In this document: in pieces, positions 1-8,868 of the stretch
Numbering within the stretch: position 1 is the first letter of the stretch
How the letters are laid out: each line of letters begins with the position of its first letter
Assembly (NCBI GenBank): GCA_937890765.1
Contig: CALADQ010000004.1
Location: forward strand, 58,159-122,158
Origin: an uncultured Candidatus Neoarthromitus sp.
Lineage (GTDB): Bacteria > Bacillota > Clostridia > Clostridiales > Clostridiaceae
Length of the DNA stretch: 64,000 nt
Direction of reading: 5' to 3'
Position numbers and translations under genes: made by a program
The notes under the pieces: model-generated
Told to the model about the DNA's origin: nothing
Seen by the model: the letters and a program-made list of their open reading frames with translations, nothing else
Database searches by the model: none

Positions 1-172
1 AGGAAAAGTTACTGATAAATTTTATAGAGTTGATAAATCGCGTAAATATAATAATAGTTTTGGAATAGGTTTGTCCATCGCGTCGCAACTTGTTAAACTT
101 TATGGTGGAAGAATAAAAATTAATAGTGATTTTGGTTTTTCAACAGAAGTTGTTGTGTCTTTTGCAAAATAA
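1..172 (+). CDS. Sensor histidine kinase, C-terminal fragment
   Basis: The reading frame is open from base 2 and stops at 170-172, giving 56 residues of a protein cut by the window edge. The peptide contains FYRVDKSR, then a glycine-containing GIGLSIASQLVKLYGG segment and ends in VVVSFAK. This is the G2-box and terminal strand pattern of the HATPase_c domain of two-component sensor kinases, which binds ATP and phosphorylates a histidine. The sensor portion, membrane segments and partner regulator lie outside the window, so the signal cannot be stated. A terminator follows immediately, so it is the last gene of its transcript. Confidence 0.8.
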   Translation, partial: GKVTDKFYRVDKSRKYNNSFGIGLSIASQLVKLYGGRIKINSDFGFSTEVVVSFAK

Positions 173-176
173 TTTT

Positions 177-217
177 GTGGCATTAGTTTTTTAGCTATGC
201 CACTTTTTAGTTTTTTA
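177..217 (+). terminator. Rho-independent terminator after histidine kinase
   Basis: GTGGCAT(T)AG pairs with CTATGCCAC (177-203, one bulged T), followed by a T-rich tail. It lies 5 bases after the kinase stop codon and separates it from cinA. Confidence 0.85.
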
Positions 218-228
218 AATTTTATAAA

Positions 229-257
229 TTGAAATACTTGAAATGATTAAGTATGAT
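229..257 (+). promoter_or_regulatory. Sigma-70-type promoter for cinA-sbcDC
   Basis: TTGAAA at 229-234 and TATGAT at 252-257 are separated by 17 bases, just downstream of a terminator and about 25 bases before the cinA start. The match is by eye only. Confidence 0.55.
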
Positions 258-280
258 AAGTTTACGAGGTGGTGATTTTT

Positions 281-1525
281 ATGAAAAATTTAAAGTGTGA
301 AATAATTTGCGTTGGTACGGAACTTCTTCTCGGTGATATTTTAAACACTAATGTATATTTTCTTACAAAATCTTTATCCGAAATTGGAATAAGCGTTTAT
401 TATCATACGTCAGTTGGTGATAACTTTGATAGAATTGTTAAAGCAATATCAAATGCTTTTGATAGAAATATGGATTTAGTTATAACTTCAGGAGGACTTG
501 GGCCAACGGATGATGATTTAACTAAAGAAGCTTCTGCAAAATATTTTGGAAAATCTCTTTTGTTAAATGAAGAATGTTTTGAAGATTTGAAAAATTTTTT
601 AAATGTTGACGATGACAAAATTAATCAAGCGAATCTAAAACAAATTTATATTCCAGAGGATTCTCATTTTATAAAAAATGATTTTGGTACGGCGCCAGGT
701 GTCATTATGAATTATGACGGAAAAATTTTAATAAATTTGCCTGGCCCTCCTACGGAATTGAAACCTATGTTTAATAATTATGTTAAAAAATATCTTAGTA
801 AATTTTCAAACCACAAATATTATTCTGAATTTTTAAAAGTTGATGGAGTTAGTGAAGCAGATATAAATCATAAACTTAGTGATTTGTTTAATAGCGAAAG
901 CCCAACTCTTGCTCCTTATGCTAAAGAAGACAATTTGGTTTTACGAATAACTGTAAAATGTAAAAACGATGAGGAAGGAAAATTTTTGATAGCTCCTTTT
1001 AAACAAAAAGTTTATGATAGAATTGGAAATTACATATACGCAGAAGGGCAAAATTCTATTGAGGAACTTTTGTTTAACGAATTGATGAAAAGGAATTTTA
1101 AAATTTCTTTTTGTGAATCTTGCACAGGTGGAATGTTGTCATCACGCTTTGTAAATTTTTCTGGTGCTTCAAGTTGCTTTAATGAATCTTTCGTAACTTA
1201 TTCCAACGAATCAAAAATCAAAAATCTTAAAGTGTCTAATTTGATTTTGGAAAAGTTTGGTGCGGTTAGCGAGCAAACGGCAAAAGAAATGGTTGAAGGT
1301 CTTATGAAAAAAACAAGTTCTCAAGTTTGTATTTCTGTTACAGGCGTTGCTGGGCCTTCTCAAAGTGAAAATAAACCTGCTGGCCTTGTGTTTATTGGAA
1401 TTAAAATTTTAAATGAGGTTTACGTTAAGAAATATAATTTTACTGGAAGTAGACAAAGAGTTAGAGAAAAATCTGTTTTTCAAGCGTTGCTAAGCACGTA
1501 CAAAATTTTAAAATCTATGAAATAA
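281..1525 (+). CDS. cinA: CinA-family nucleotide amidohydrolase / damage-inducible protein
   Basis: A 414-residue protein with the standard two-part CinA layout. The N-terminal half is a MoaB/MogA-like domain (GTELLLGD near residues 11-18, TSGGLGPTDDD near 70-80). The C-terminal part, from about residue 260, is the CinA/PncC domain with ESCTGG and VTGVAGPS motifs. In characterised relatives the C-terminal domain deamidates nicotinamide mononucleotide in pyridine-nucleotide salvage, and the N-terminal domain acts as an ADP-ribose pyrophosphatase. The frame is open upstream to a GTG at 269, but the ATG at 281 has a well-placed GAGGTGG at 266-272, so I choose 281. It leads an apparent operon with sbcD and sbcC. 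It looks intact. Confidence 0.93.
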   Translation: MKNLKCEIICVGTELLLGDILNTNVYFLTKSLSEIGISVYYHTSVGDNFDRIVKAISNAFDRNMDLVITSGGLGPTDDDLTKEASAKYFGKSLLLNEECFEDLKNFLNVDDDKINQANLKQIYIPEDSHFIKNDFGTAPGVIMNYDGKILINLPGPPTELKPMFNNYVKKYLSKFSNHKYYSEFLKVDGVSEADINHKLSDLFNSESPTLAPYAKEDNLVLRITVKCKNDEEGKFLIAPFKQKVYDRIGNYIYAEGQNSIEELLFNELMKRNFKISFCESCTGGMLSSRFVNFSGASSCFNESFVTYSNESKIKNLKVSNLILEKFGAVSEQTAKEMVEGLMKKTSSQVCISVTGVAGPSQSENKPAGLVFIGIKILNEVYVKKYNFTGSRQRVREKSVFQALLSTYKILKSMK

Positions 1526-1542
1526 TTTTTTAGGAGGATTTT

Positions 1543-2703
1543 ATGAAAATACTTCATACTTCTGATTGGCATATTGGGAAAAAGGTAAACGAAATTTCTA
1601 TGTTCGAAAATCAAAAATATGTTTTTGAGCAAATTTATGAAATTATAAAGAGTGAGAAAATTGATGTTGTTGTGATGGCGGGAGATGTTTATGACAAATC
1701 CATTGTTGATGTTGAGGCTATAAGATTTTTGGGAGAAATATTAAATAAAATTGTGGTTGAATGTGGTGCAAAAATAATTTTGATTTCAGGAAATCACGAC
1801 AGCGCAGACAGACTTTGTTTTTTAAATAAATTTCTCGAAAATTCGGGAATTTTTATTTGTGGAAAATTTGATGGGAAAATAAATAAAATTATTTTTGATG
1901 ATGAGTTCGGTGAAATTAATTTTTATCCGTTGTCTTATTTTAATGAAGATGAGATAAAACACATTTTTAATTCTGAAGAAATAAAAAATTCTGATGATGC
2001 TTTTAAAAAAATAATCGAAACAACTGACGTTGATTATTCAAAAAGAAATATTTTTATTGGGCATGGATATTTTGCAAATAAAAATATGGAAGAAATGATT
2101 GAGAGCGATTCGGAAAGAAGGCTTTCAATTGGTGGACAAGAAGTAATTGATGTTGGAATTTTAGAAAATTTTGATTATGTTGCACTCGGGCATCTTCATG
2201 CAAGTCAAAAAATTATTCATGAACACATTAGATATTCGGGTTCGATTGTTAAGTATTCATTTTCCGAAATGAAACACAAAAAATCTGTTTGCATTGTGGA
2301 ATTTTTTGAAAAAGGAAATGTTTCTATAAATAAAATCGATTTAAAATGCAAATATGATATGAAACAAATTGAAGGTTTCATTGATGTACTTCTTTCAGAT
2401 GATTTCTACAAAAATTTAAATGTGTTGGATTATTACAGAATAATTCTTCATGACTCTGTTGGATTGTCTGACCCTGTTTCACGTCTGAGAAAAATTTATA
2501 AAAATGTTATGGAAGTAAAGTTTAAAGATAATGAGTTAGTTGGCAATAGAGAATATGATTTTGAAAATATTAATGTAAATTCAAAAAATAGTTTTGAGCT
2601 TTTTCAAGAATTTTATAAGTATGTTTCAGAAAAATCTGTTAATGATGAACAAAAGGAAATTCTAGAGAAAATTATTGGTGAGTTGAACGATTTTGAAAGT
2701 TAG
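1543..2703 (+). CDS. sbcD: Nuclease SbcCD subunit D
   Basis: A 386-residue Mre11-type metallophosphoesterase. All the metal-binding motifs are visible: D8-x-H10, GDVYD at 47-51, GNHD at 83-86, GHG at 173-175 and GHLH at 216-219. With SbcC it forms the ATP-dependent nuclease that cleaves DNA hairpins and protein-blocked ends during replication and repair. The start ATG follows TAGGAGG. The stop is 11 bases before sbcC, so the two are translated from one message. Length and motifs are normal for the family. Confidence 0.97.
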   Translation: MKILHTSDWHIGKKVNEISMFENQKYVFEQIYEIIKSEKIDVVVMAGDVYDKSIVDVEAIRFLGEILNKIVVECGAKIILISGNHDSADRLCFLNKFLENSGIFICGKFDGKINKIIFDDEFGEINFYPLSYFNEDEIKHIFNSEEIKNSDDAFKKIIETTDVDYSKRNIFIGHGYFANKNMEEMIESDSERRLSIGGQEVIDVGILENFDYVALGHLHASQKIIHEHIRYSGSIVKYSFSEMKHKKSVCIVEFFEKGNVSINKIDLKCKYDMKQIEGFIDVLLSDDFYKNLNVLDYYRIILHDSVGLSDPVSRLRKIYKNVMEVKFKDNELVGNREYDFENINVNSKNSFELFQEFYKYVSEKSVNDEQKEILEKIIGELNDFES

Positions 2704-2714
2704 GTGGTAGGTTT

Positions 2715-5700
2715 ATGATTCCAGTTCATTTAGAGATTCAAGCTTTCGGGCCATATATGGAACGTGAAGAAATAGATTTTACAAAATTTTTTGACAATAA
2801 ATTATTTTTAATAACAGGAAATACTGGTAGCGGTAAAACAATGATTTTTGACGCCATCTGTTATGCTCTTTTTGGAGAGTCAAGCGGACAAGATAGAAAA
2901 GTTGATACGTTCAAAAGTCATTTTTCTGATAAAAGTTTAATTGCTTACGTTAAATTCAAATTTTTACATAGAGGTAAAGAATACGAAATTTTAAGAGAGC
3001 CAGACCAAATTAAAATTTCTAGGGGAAAGGAAGTAAGTCATCGTCCTTCAGCAAAAATAATTTTTGACGATGAGGTTGTAACAGGTGTTAAAAATGTAAA
3101 TCAAAAAATCATTGACATTCTTGGAATAAATTATTCTCAATTTAAACAAATTGTCATGATTGCACAGGGTGAATTTAGAAAATTGGTTTCGGCAGATTCA
3201 AAAGAGCGTGAAGTGATTTATAGAAAAATTTTTAACACTTCTGATTTTGAACGTATACAAACTTTGTTGAAAGAAAAGGCCAATGCTTTTGGTAAAACTT
3301 TGGATTCGTTAAGTTTAAAAATGGAAGGAATTTTGGATTCGGTAAAACACATAAAAGAAATTTCTTTGGAAGATGAAAAATATGAAAATATTACAAAAAT
3401 TTTAAATGATGAAATTAACATTTATAAAGTTAATAGTGAAGAAATTCTTTCAGAGAAGAAGGGGATAGTTAGGAAAATTGATAAGCAAAATATTTTAATT
3501 GGTAAATTTGAAGAATTTTTGTCTTTTAAAAACAAACTTGCTTCTATAGATATTTCGAAAAATAAGAAAGAGAAAGAATTTTTGGATAATGTCGAAAAAA
3601 CATTTTGGATTCGTGAAAAGGAAAATAATTTAAATAATTTTTTGAAGCAAGAGAAAGCGTTTAATGAAGAAATTGAAAATTTAGAAATCTCTATGAAATC
3701 TTCAAATGAAAATCTTCAAAAGATTAAAGAGGATTTGAAAAATGAAACATTAATACGAAATGAAATTGAAAATTTAAAATTTAGCATTATGGAACTTGAA
3801 AATCTTGAAAAAGAATTGGATTTTAAAATAGAATTAAGTTCAAAAATTGAAATTGACGAAAAAAATTTGAACAGTTTCAAATTTAAAAAATCAAATTTGG
3901 AAAATGAAAAAACTTCAATTGAAAAACGTAAAAATGAAATTTTAAAATTCCAAGAGGAAAATTCTAATATTTTAAACGAAATTACAATTTTAAATGAAGA
4001 AATTCAAAAGTTTAATTTGTTTAATGAAAGTTTGAAAATATATTTCGATGAGCTTCAACTTTATAAAATTGATTTGAATGATTACGAAAACATAAAGCCT
4101 ATTTATAATCAAGCTTTTGAAGATTATAATCACAAAATAATTGAATTAAATAATATTGAAGAATTTTATTCGAGAAATCAAGCGGGCATTTTGGCGAAAA
4201 AATTAGTCGAGGGCGAGCCTTGCATGGTTTGCGGTTCTAAAATTCATCCAAGCAAAGCAACTTTAATGAATGTAGATTTTAATGAAGAAAATTTGAAAAA
4301 AATTAGAAAAGTTGTTAAAGAGCTTGAAAAACATAAAAATGAAATTAGTGAAAAAGCTACAAAATTAAATGTTAGCATAAGTTCGAGAAGGGAATCTCTT
4401 AAAAAATATTATGGTAATTTGATTTTGAGAGATGAGGATTTAAATATTTTAAATTTTGAAGAATTTGAAATTGATGAAAACATTTTCGGAAAAATTCGTT
4501 CTGTTTTGTTGGATTTGAATAAAAAATTAAATTACAAAAATGATTTAAACAAAAAAATTTCCAGTAGCAAACTAGAATTAATTAAAATTGATGATGAATT
4601 TAAAAAGATTAATTCTGATATTGTAAATTGTGATTTAGAAATTGGAAAAATAATTTCAAATTTAAATCACAACAAAGAAATTTTAGTTGATAAAGAGGCA
4701 AAATTTGCAAAACATAACGTTAGCACAAAAGAGCAATATGAAAATAAAATTTCCTTTTTGAAAAATCAATGTGATTCCAAAATCCAAAATCTTAACCAAC
4801 TAAATGAGAATTTCAAAAAAGTAAACGAAGAATTTTTAAAATTAGAAACTCAATCCAATGTAAAAAAATCTGATTTAGTCAAAATTCAAAATAAAATTAA
4901 AGAATCTCGTGAAGAATTTTTAAAATCTTTAAGTGAAAATGGTTTTGAAAGTGTTGATGACTATAAAAATTTTAAGCTTTCTGAAGAAGAATACAAAGAT
5001 AGAACTGAAAAATTAAATAAGAATCGTGAAGAGTATTTGCATTTCAATGGAAATATAAACAAATTAAAAACGGAAAATCCTATTTTTGAAAATGTAACAA
5101 TGAGCGAATTAAAAAATGAAAAAGACAATTTGCAAAAAAGTTTAGACGATATTGAAAAAACTGAAAAATTAATTCACAGCAAAATTTCATCTTTAATTAA
5201 TGCAAACAAAAATATTTCAGATATAATTTCAAAAATTTCTGAAGGCGACAAACTTAGAACTAATTTAAATGAATTAAGTGGATTTGCAAACGGAGCAAAC
5301 AAATTTAAAATAAGTTTTGAAAGATACATATTGGGAATGTATTTCAGTGAAATAATAATCGCAGCCAACATACGTTTTTCAAAATTGACAAATGGAAGAT
5401 ATTTATTTAGACATTTGAAAGAAAATTTGTTGGACATGAGAAGTCAACAAGGACTTGATATTAGCGTTTTTGACAATTACACTTCTCAAGAACGAAAAAT
5501 AAATACTCTTTCAGGTGGAGAAAGTTTTAAAGCGTCTCTTTCACTTGCATTGGGGCTGTCTGATGTTGTTCAAAGATATTCAGGAGGAATTTCTATAGAT
5601 ACATTGTTTATTGATGAAGGATTTGGTTCTCTTGATTCCGATTCATTGCAAAACGCTTTAGAATGTTTGTTAGATGCAAATGATAAATCTAAATTAATAG

Positions 5701-5792
5701 GAATTATTTCTCACGTTCAAGAGCTTAAAGATTTTATAAAATCAAAGATTGAAGTTATTAGTTCAAACAATGGAAGCAAAATTAAAAAATAA
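2715..5792 (+). CDS. sbcC: Nuclease SbcCD subunit C (SMC-like ATPase)
   Basis: A 1025-residue Rad50/SbcC-type protein. The Walker A motif GNTGSGKT is at residues 35-42. Long lysine/glutamate-rich coiled-coil arms surround a CxxC zinc hook (CMVC at 503-506). The C-terminal ATPase lobe carries an LSGGESF signature near residue 930 and the Walker B LFIDEGFGSLD with D967-E968. It drives DNA tethering and controls the SbcD nuclease. Gene order cinA-sbcD-sbcC with short gaps indicates one operon. A long hairpin about 180 bases downstream probably ends transcription. Confidence 0.97.
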   Translation: MIPVHLEIQAFGPYMEREEIDFTKFFDNKLFLITGNTGSGKTMIFDAICYALFGESSGQDRKVDTFKSHFSDKSLIAYVKFKFLHRGKEYEILREPDQIKISRGKEVSHRPSAKIIFDDEVVTGVKNVNQKIIDILGINYSQFKQIVMIAQGEFRKLVSADSKEREVIYRKIFNTSDFERIQTLLKEKANAFGKTLDSLSLKMEGILDSVKHIKEISLEDEKYENITKILNDEINIYKVNSEEILSEKKGIVRKIDKQNILIGKFEEFLSFKNKLASIDISKNKKEKEFLDNVEKTFWIREKENNLNNFLKQEKAFNEEIENLEISMKSSNENLQKIKEDLKNETLIRNEIENLKFSIMELENLEKELDFKIELSSKIEIDEKNLNSFKFKKSNLENEKTSIEKRKNEILKFQEENSNILNEITILNEEIQKFNLFNESLKIYFDELQLYKIDLNDYENIKPIYNQAFEDYNHKIIELNNIEEFYSRNQAGILAKKLVEGEPCMVCGSKIHPSKATLMNVDFNEENLKKIRKVVKELEKHKNEISEKATKLNVSISSRRESLKKYYGNLILRDEDLNILNFEEFEIDENIFGKIRSVLLDLNKKLNYKNDLNKKISSSKLELIKIDDEFKKINSDIVNCDLEIGKIISNLNHNKEILVDKEAKFAKHNVSTKEQYENKISFLKNQCDSKIQNLNQLNENFKKVNEEFLKLETQSNVKKSDLVKIQNKIKESREEFLKSLSENGFESVDDYKNFKLSEEEYKDRTEKLNKNREEYLHFNGNINKLKTENPIFENVTMSELKNEKDNLQKSLDDIEKTEKLIHSKISSLINANKNISDIISKISEGDKLRTNLNELSGFANGANKFKISFERYILGMYFSEIIIAANIRFSKLTNGRYLFRHLKENLLDMRSQQGLDISVFDNYTSQERKINTLSGGESFKASLSLALGLSDVVQRYSGGISIDTLFIDEGFGSLDSDSLQNALECLLDANDKSKLIGIISHVQELKDFIKSKIEVISSNNGSKIKK

Positions 5793-5970
5793 ATTCAAGG
5801 GGAAAGAGAAAAGTTTTAAGTAGGGTGTATAAATAATTTTAAAAGTGTAACAATAATAGAGAACTCCTTTTAAAAAATATATTAATTAATTTTCTTATCC
5901 TCTTAATTTTAAAGGTGTATTATTAAATTAACACCATATTTTTAAAAATAAACTTAAAATAGCATTTGTG

Positions 5971-6020
5971 AAAATATAATAATTTCTGATTTTCAGATTT
6001 TATTATATTTTTCTTTTTTT
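5971..6020. terminator. Long hairpin terminator after sbcC
   Basis: Arms at 5971-5982 and 6000-6011 are perfect 12-base complements. An inner stem TCTGA/TCAGA (5985-5989 and 5993-5997) closes a 3-base loop. A T-rich run with seven consecutive T follows on the plus strand. The rest of the sbcC-to-minus-strand-gene gap (5793-6057) holds no open frame I can support. Confidence 0.75.
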
Positions 6021-6028
6021 GAAAAGAT

Positions 6029-6056
6029 AAAAGCGAAGATAGTGTTCTTCGCTTTT
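6029..6056 (-). terminator. Hairpin at the end of the minus-strand small gene
   Basis: An 11-base perfect stem (6029-6039 with 6046-6056, loop of 6) abuts the stop codon of the minus-strand gene at 6058. The tail is only moderately T-rich on either strand, so it may work in both directions. Confidence 0.6.
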
Positions 6057-6057
6057 A

Positions 6058-6333
6058 TTATTTTGATTTGAAAAATCCGTACTTAGGCACTTCAGAATTA
6101 GAAGAATTTGCATTCTTTTTGTCGTTTTCAATTTTTTGTGCATTTATAGCTATACCAACGATTGACATACTAGTTATTGTTGTTAAAGCAATTGTTTGAA
6201 CCCAAGGACTATTAAGATTTCTTTTAATGTTACGCTTTATTTTTGCTTCCGTTTTCGTTGGAGAAGAAAGTAGGTTGTAGCAAAATAATGAAGAAGCAAT
6301 TATAGATGTTATTTTAATAATCTTGTTTTTCAT
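6058..6333 (-). CDS. Small exported/membrane protein of unknown function
   Basis: A 91-residue protein with no recognised domain. It begins with a basic N-terminus and hydrophobic segment ending near TKTEA (residues about 5-30, signal-peptide-like). A basic stretch (KIKRNIKRN) follows, then a second hydrophobic segment at about 45-65 and a polar tail rich in K, N and S. AAGGAG lies about 12 bases before the ATG. The layout (signal segment, basic linker, second hydrophobic segment, charged tail) resembles the two proteins at 36672-37910, though sequence identity is not obvious. It is transcribed alone, divergent from the Nudix gene. Confidence 0.6.
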   Translation of the reverse strand: MKNKIIKITSIIASSLFCYNLLSSPTKTEAKIKRNIKRNLNSPWVQTIALTTITSMSIVGIAINAQKIENDKKNANSSNSEVPKYGFFKSK

Positions 6334-6453
6334 TTTGTGTAAAATCTCCTTCGAAGATTTATTTTAAAATTACAACGCAATCAACTATATTATCGTTTAA
6401 AATAATGGTAAACTTTATAAAATGGAAAATATTTTTGGGAATTTGGTGATTTT

Positions 6454-6990
6454 ATGAATTTATTTGAAAAGACATTATCAAGCGAAACAGTTTACATAGG
6501 CAGTATTTTTAATGTAGAAAAGTTAAATGTATTACTTCCAGATGGGAATAATTCTTCAAGGGATGTTATTCGTCATAATGGTGGAATTGGAATTATTGCA
6601 CAAAAAGATGATGGAAAATTTATTTTGGTTGAGCAATTTCGTAAACCAATAGATTCAGTTTTGTTGGAAATACCAGCAGGAAAACTTGAAAAAGGAGAAA
6701 ATCCTAAAGAATGTGCACTTAGAGAACTTGAAGAAGAAACAGGTTACAAAGCTAATAAAATTGAATTTCTTGGTAAAATTGTTATGGCTCCAGGTTTTGC
6801 CGATGAATACATTCATTTGTATTACGCGACAAATTTGTGTAAGGGAGTTAGTGGAGGAGATGATGATGAATTTATAAATGTTTATGAATTTGATTTAGAT
6901 GAAATAAATGAGTTGATAAACAATGGTAAAATATTTGATAGCAAAACAATAAGTGGCATAAAAATGTTTGAAAATCTACGAAAAAAATAA
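6454..6990 (+). CDS. nudF: ADP-ribose pyrophosphatase (Nudix hydrolase)
   Basis: A 178-residue Nudix protein. The Nudix box fits Gx5Ex7REUxEExGU exactly, with G76, E82, R90-E91, E94-E95 and G97. The preceding VEQFRKP and LEIPAGKLE segments are typical of the ADP-ribose pyrophosphatase group, which hydrolyses ADP-ribose to AMP and ribose 5-phosphate. Its place beside spoIIM matches the common Firmicutes order nudF-spoIIM. The start ATG has a GGTGAT site 5 bases upstream. Confidence 0.92.
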   Translation: MNLFEKTLSSETVYIGSIFNVEKLNVLLPDGNNSSRDVIRHNGGIGIIAQKDDGKFILVEQFRKPIDSVLLEIPAGKLEKGENPKECALRELEEETGYKANKIEFLGKIVMAPGFADEYIHLYYATNLCKGVSGGDDDEFINVYEFDLDEINELINNGKIFDSKTISGIKMFENLRKK

Positions 6991-7055
6991 AAGAAAAAAA
7001 TAACATATAAAAATAAATCTCCACATATTATTTTAATAGGTGGGGGGATAGACTT

Positions 7056-7673
7056 ATGATAAAAAGTAGAACTTTAAGTTTGGGATTGAAAGAAAACTAC
7101 AGCAAAAATTTTATTATTTACATGATGGTTTTTCTATTTTTGCTTTCGGGATTTTTAATTGGCGTGTATTTGTTTACGTATTTGGATTCTCAAACAGTTA
7201 ATAATCTTAAAAATGATTTTATAGAATACATGAACACTATTAAATATGGAAATTTTAATATTTTTTATACTCTGAAAACTACAATTTTAAGTTTAGCTAT
7301 TCCAATTGTGGTTTTTGTTTTGTTTAGTACAAGCATTATATTTTCTCCAATAACTTTAGTGATGTTGTCTTTGAAAGGATTTACTCTTGGATTTACAATA
7401 ACTTTTATGATGACAAATTTTAGTTTTAAAGGAATACTTATAACGATTTTGACGATTTTGATTCCGAATGCTTTAATAATATTTATGTATGTAATTTTGT
7501 GTGTTAAAAGTATTTCGAGAGGAATTTGCAGAACGAGATTGAGAAATAAATTTTTGGGAGTTGACAATTCAATTTCATTTAAGTTCATAAGTTTGTTTGT
7601 TATATTGAGCGTTTTAATTTCTTTGTTGTTTCAATGTGTTGTTACACCGTTTATAATTAAACTTATATTTTAA
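7056..7673 (+). CDS. spoIIM: Stage II sporulation protein M
   Basis: A 205-residue integral membrane protein with about five hydrophobic segments (roughly 20-42, 70-95, 98-120, 125-150 and 175-200) and the SpoIIM/DUF95 pattern, including SPITLVMLSLKGFTLGF. In Bacillus, SpoIIM works with SpoIID and SpoIIP in the peptidoglycan-remodelling complex that drives engulfment of the forespore. The neighbours support the call, since spoIIM lies close upstream of deoB (drm) and dacF in spore-formers. A short hairpin (CTCCAC 7019-7024 with GTGGGG 7040-7045) would partly cover its G-rich ribosome site. Confidence 0.88.
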   Translation: MIKSRTLSLGLKENYSKNFIIYMMVFLFLLSGFLIGVYLFTYLDSQTVNNLKNDFIEYMNTIKYGNFNIFYTLKTTILSLAIPIVVFVLFSTSIIFSPITLVMLSLKGFTLGFTITFMMTNFSFKGILITILTILIPNALIIFMYVILCVKSISRGICRTRLRNKFLGVDNSISFKFISLFVILSVLISLLFQCVVTPFIIKLIF

Positions 7674-7692
7674 AAAGTTGAGGTGATTGATT

Positions 7693-8859
7693 TTGATAAA
7701 GAGAGTTATTTTAATAGTACTCGATAGTTTGGGCGTTGGTGATATGCACGATTCAATGGATTATGGTGATAAGGATTGCAATACATTTTTACATGTAATA
7801 AATAAATCTAAAAAAATTTGTATAGATAATTTCAAAAAGCTTGGAGTTGGAAACATAAAAAGTTTATTGCTTGAACCTTGTGATTCTCCTTTAGCTTCAA
7901 TTGGAATTTGCAACGAATTATCTCAAGGAAAAGATACGATTACGGGACATTTAGAAATTGCAGGAGTGTTGACAGAAATTCCTTTAAAAACTTTTCCTAA
8001 CGGTTTCACTGAAGATATAGTTAATGAATTTGAATCTAAAATAGGAAGAAAAATTTTAGGGAATTGCGTTGCTTCAGGGACTGAAATAATTGACAGGTTA
8101 GGTGAAGAGCATATGAAAACAGGAAGGCCAATTGTTTACACTTCTGCTGATTCTGTTTTTCAAGTTGCTGCTCATGAGGAAATTATATCTGTTAAAGAGC
8201 TTTACGAAATGTGTGAGATAGCGAGAGAAATGTTGGTTGGCGATAATTTAATTGGACGTGTAATAGCTAGGCCTTTTGTTGGAGAAGTTGGAAATTTTAA
8301 AAGAACTCCAAACAGAAAAGATTATGCAATAGATCCTCCAAGAAAAACCATGTTAAATTATCTCCAAGAGAATGGAAAAGATGTTATAAGTGTAGGAAAA
8401 ATTTATGATATCTTCAATGGCTCAGGCTTGACAGAAAAAATTAAAACTAAAAATAATTTAGATGGAATAAACAAAACTATTGAACTTATTAAAAAAGATT
8501 TTAATGGATTGTTGTTCACGAACTTAGTTGATTTCGACATGATGTATGGACATAGAAATGATGTTGACGGTTATGCAAATGCAATTTCAGAATTCGATTC
8601 TAAAATTCCAGAATTGCTAGAAAATTTAAAAGAGGATGATTTGTTAATTCTTACGGCTGATCATGGTTGCGATCCTACAACTAAAGGTACTGACCACACG
8701 CGTGAGCAAATACCTCTCATTGTTTATGGGAAAAAATCTAAAATTTGTGATTTAGGAGTTAGAGAAAGTTTTGCAGATATAGGAAAAACAATTGTAGATT
8801 TATTTGATATAGAAAATGATTTGCATGGTATTAGTTTTAAAAATAACATATTAGGTTAG
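7693..8859 (+). CDS. deoB: Phosphopentomutase
   Basis: A protein of about 388 residues of the alkaline-phosphatase superfamily. It has the N-terminal metal/nucleophile region VLDSLGVGDMHD and the C-terminal ADHGCDPTTKGTDHTRE metal-binding motif typical of DeoB. It interconverts (deoxy)ribose 1-phosphate and 5-phosphate, feeding nucleoside sugars into central metabolism. It precedes pdp, which makes its substrate. I choose the TTG at 7693 because AGGTG at 7681-7685 is 7 bases upstream. The TTG at 7687 is too close to that site. Confidence 0.95.
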   Translation: MIKRVILIVLDSLGVGDMHDSMDYGDKDCNTFLHVINKSKKICIDNFKKLGVGNIKSLLLEPCDSPLASIGICNELSQGKDTITGHLEIAGVLTEIPLKTFPNGFTEDIVNEFESKIGRKILGNCVASGTEIIDRLGEEHMKTGRPIVYTSADSVFQVAAHEEIISVKELYEMCEIAREMLVGDNLIGRVIARPFVGEVGNFKRTPNRKDYAIDPPRKTMLNYLQENGKDVISVGKIYDIFNGSGLTEKIKTKNNLDGINKTIELIKKDFNGLLFTNLVDFDMMYGHRNDVDGYANAISEFDSKIPELLENLKEDDLLILTADHGCDPTTKGTDHTREQIPLIVYGKKSKICDLGVRESFADIGKTIVDLFDIENDLHGISFKNNILG

Positions 8860-8868
8860 GTGCGTGTT

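Noticed and set aside
5793..6057. Small gene in the gap after sbcC
   Set aside because: Candidate frames near ribosome-site-like sequences stop within a few codons on both strands.
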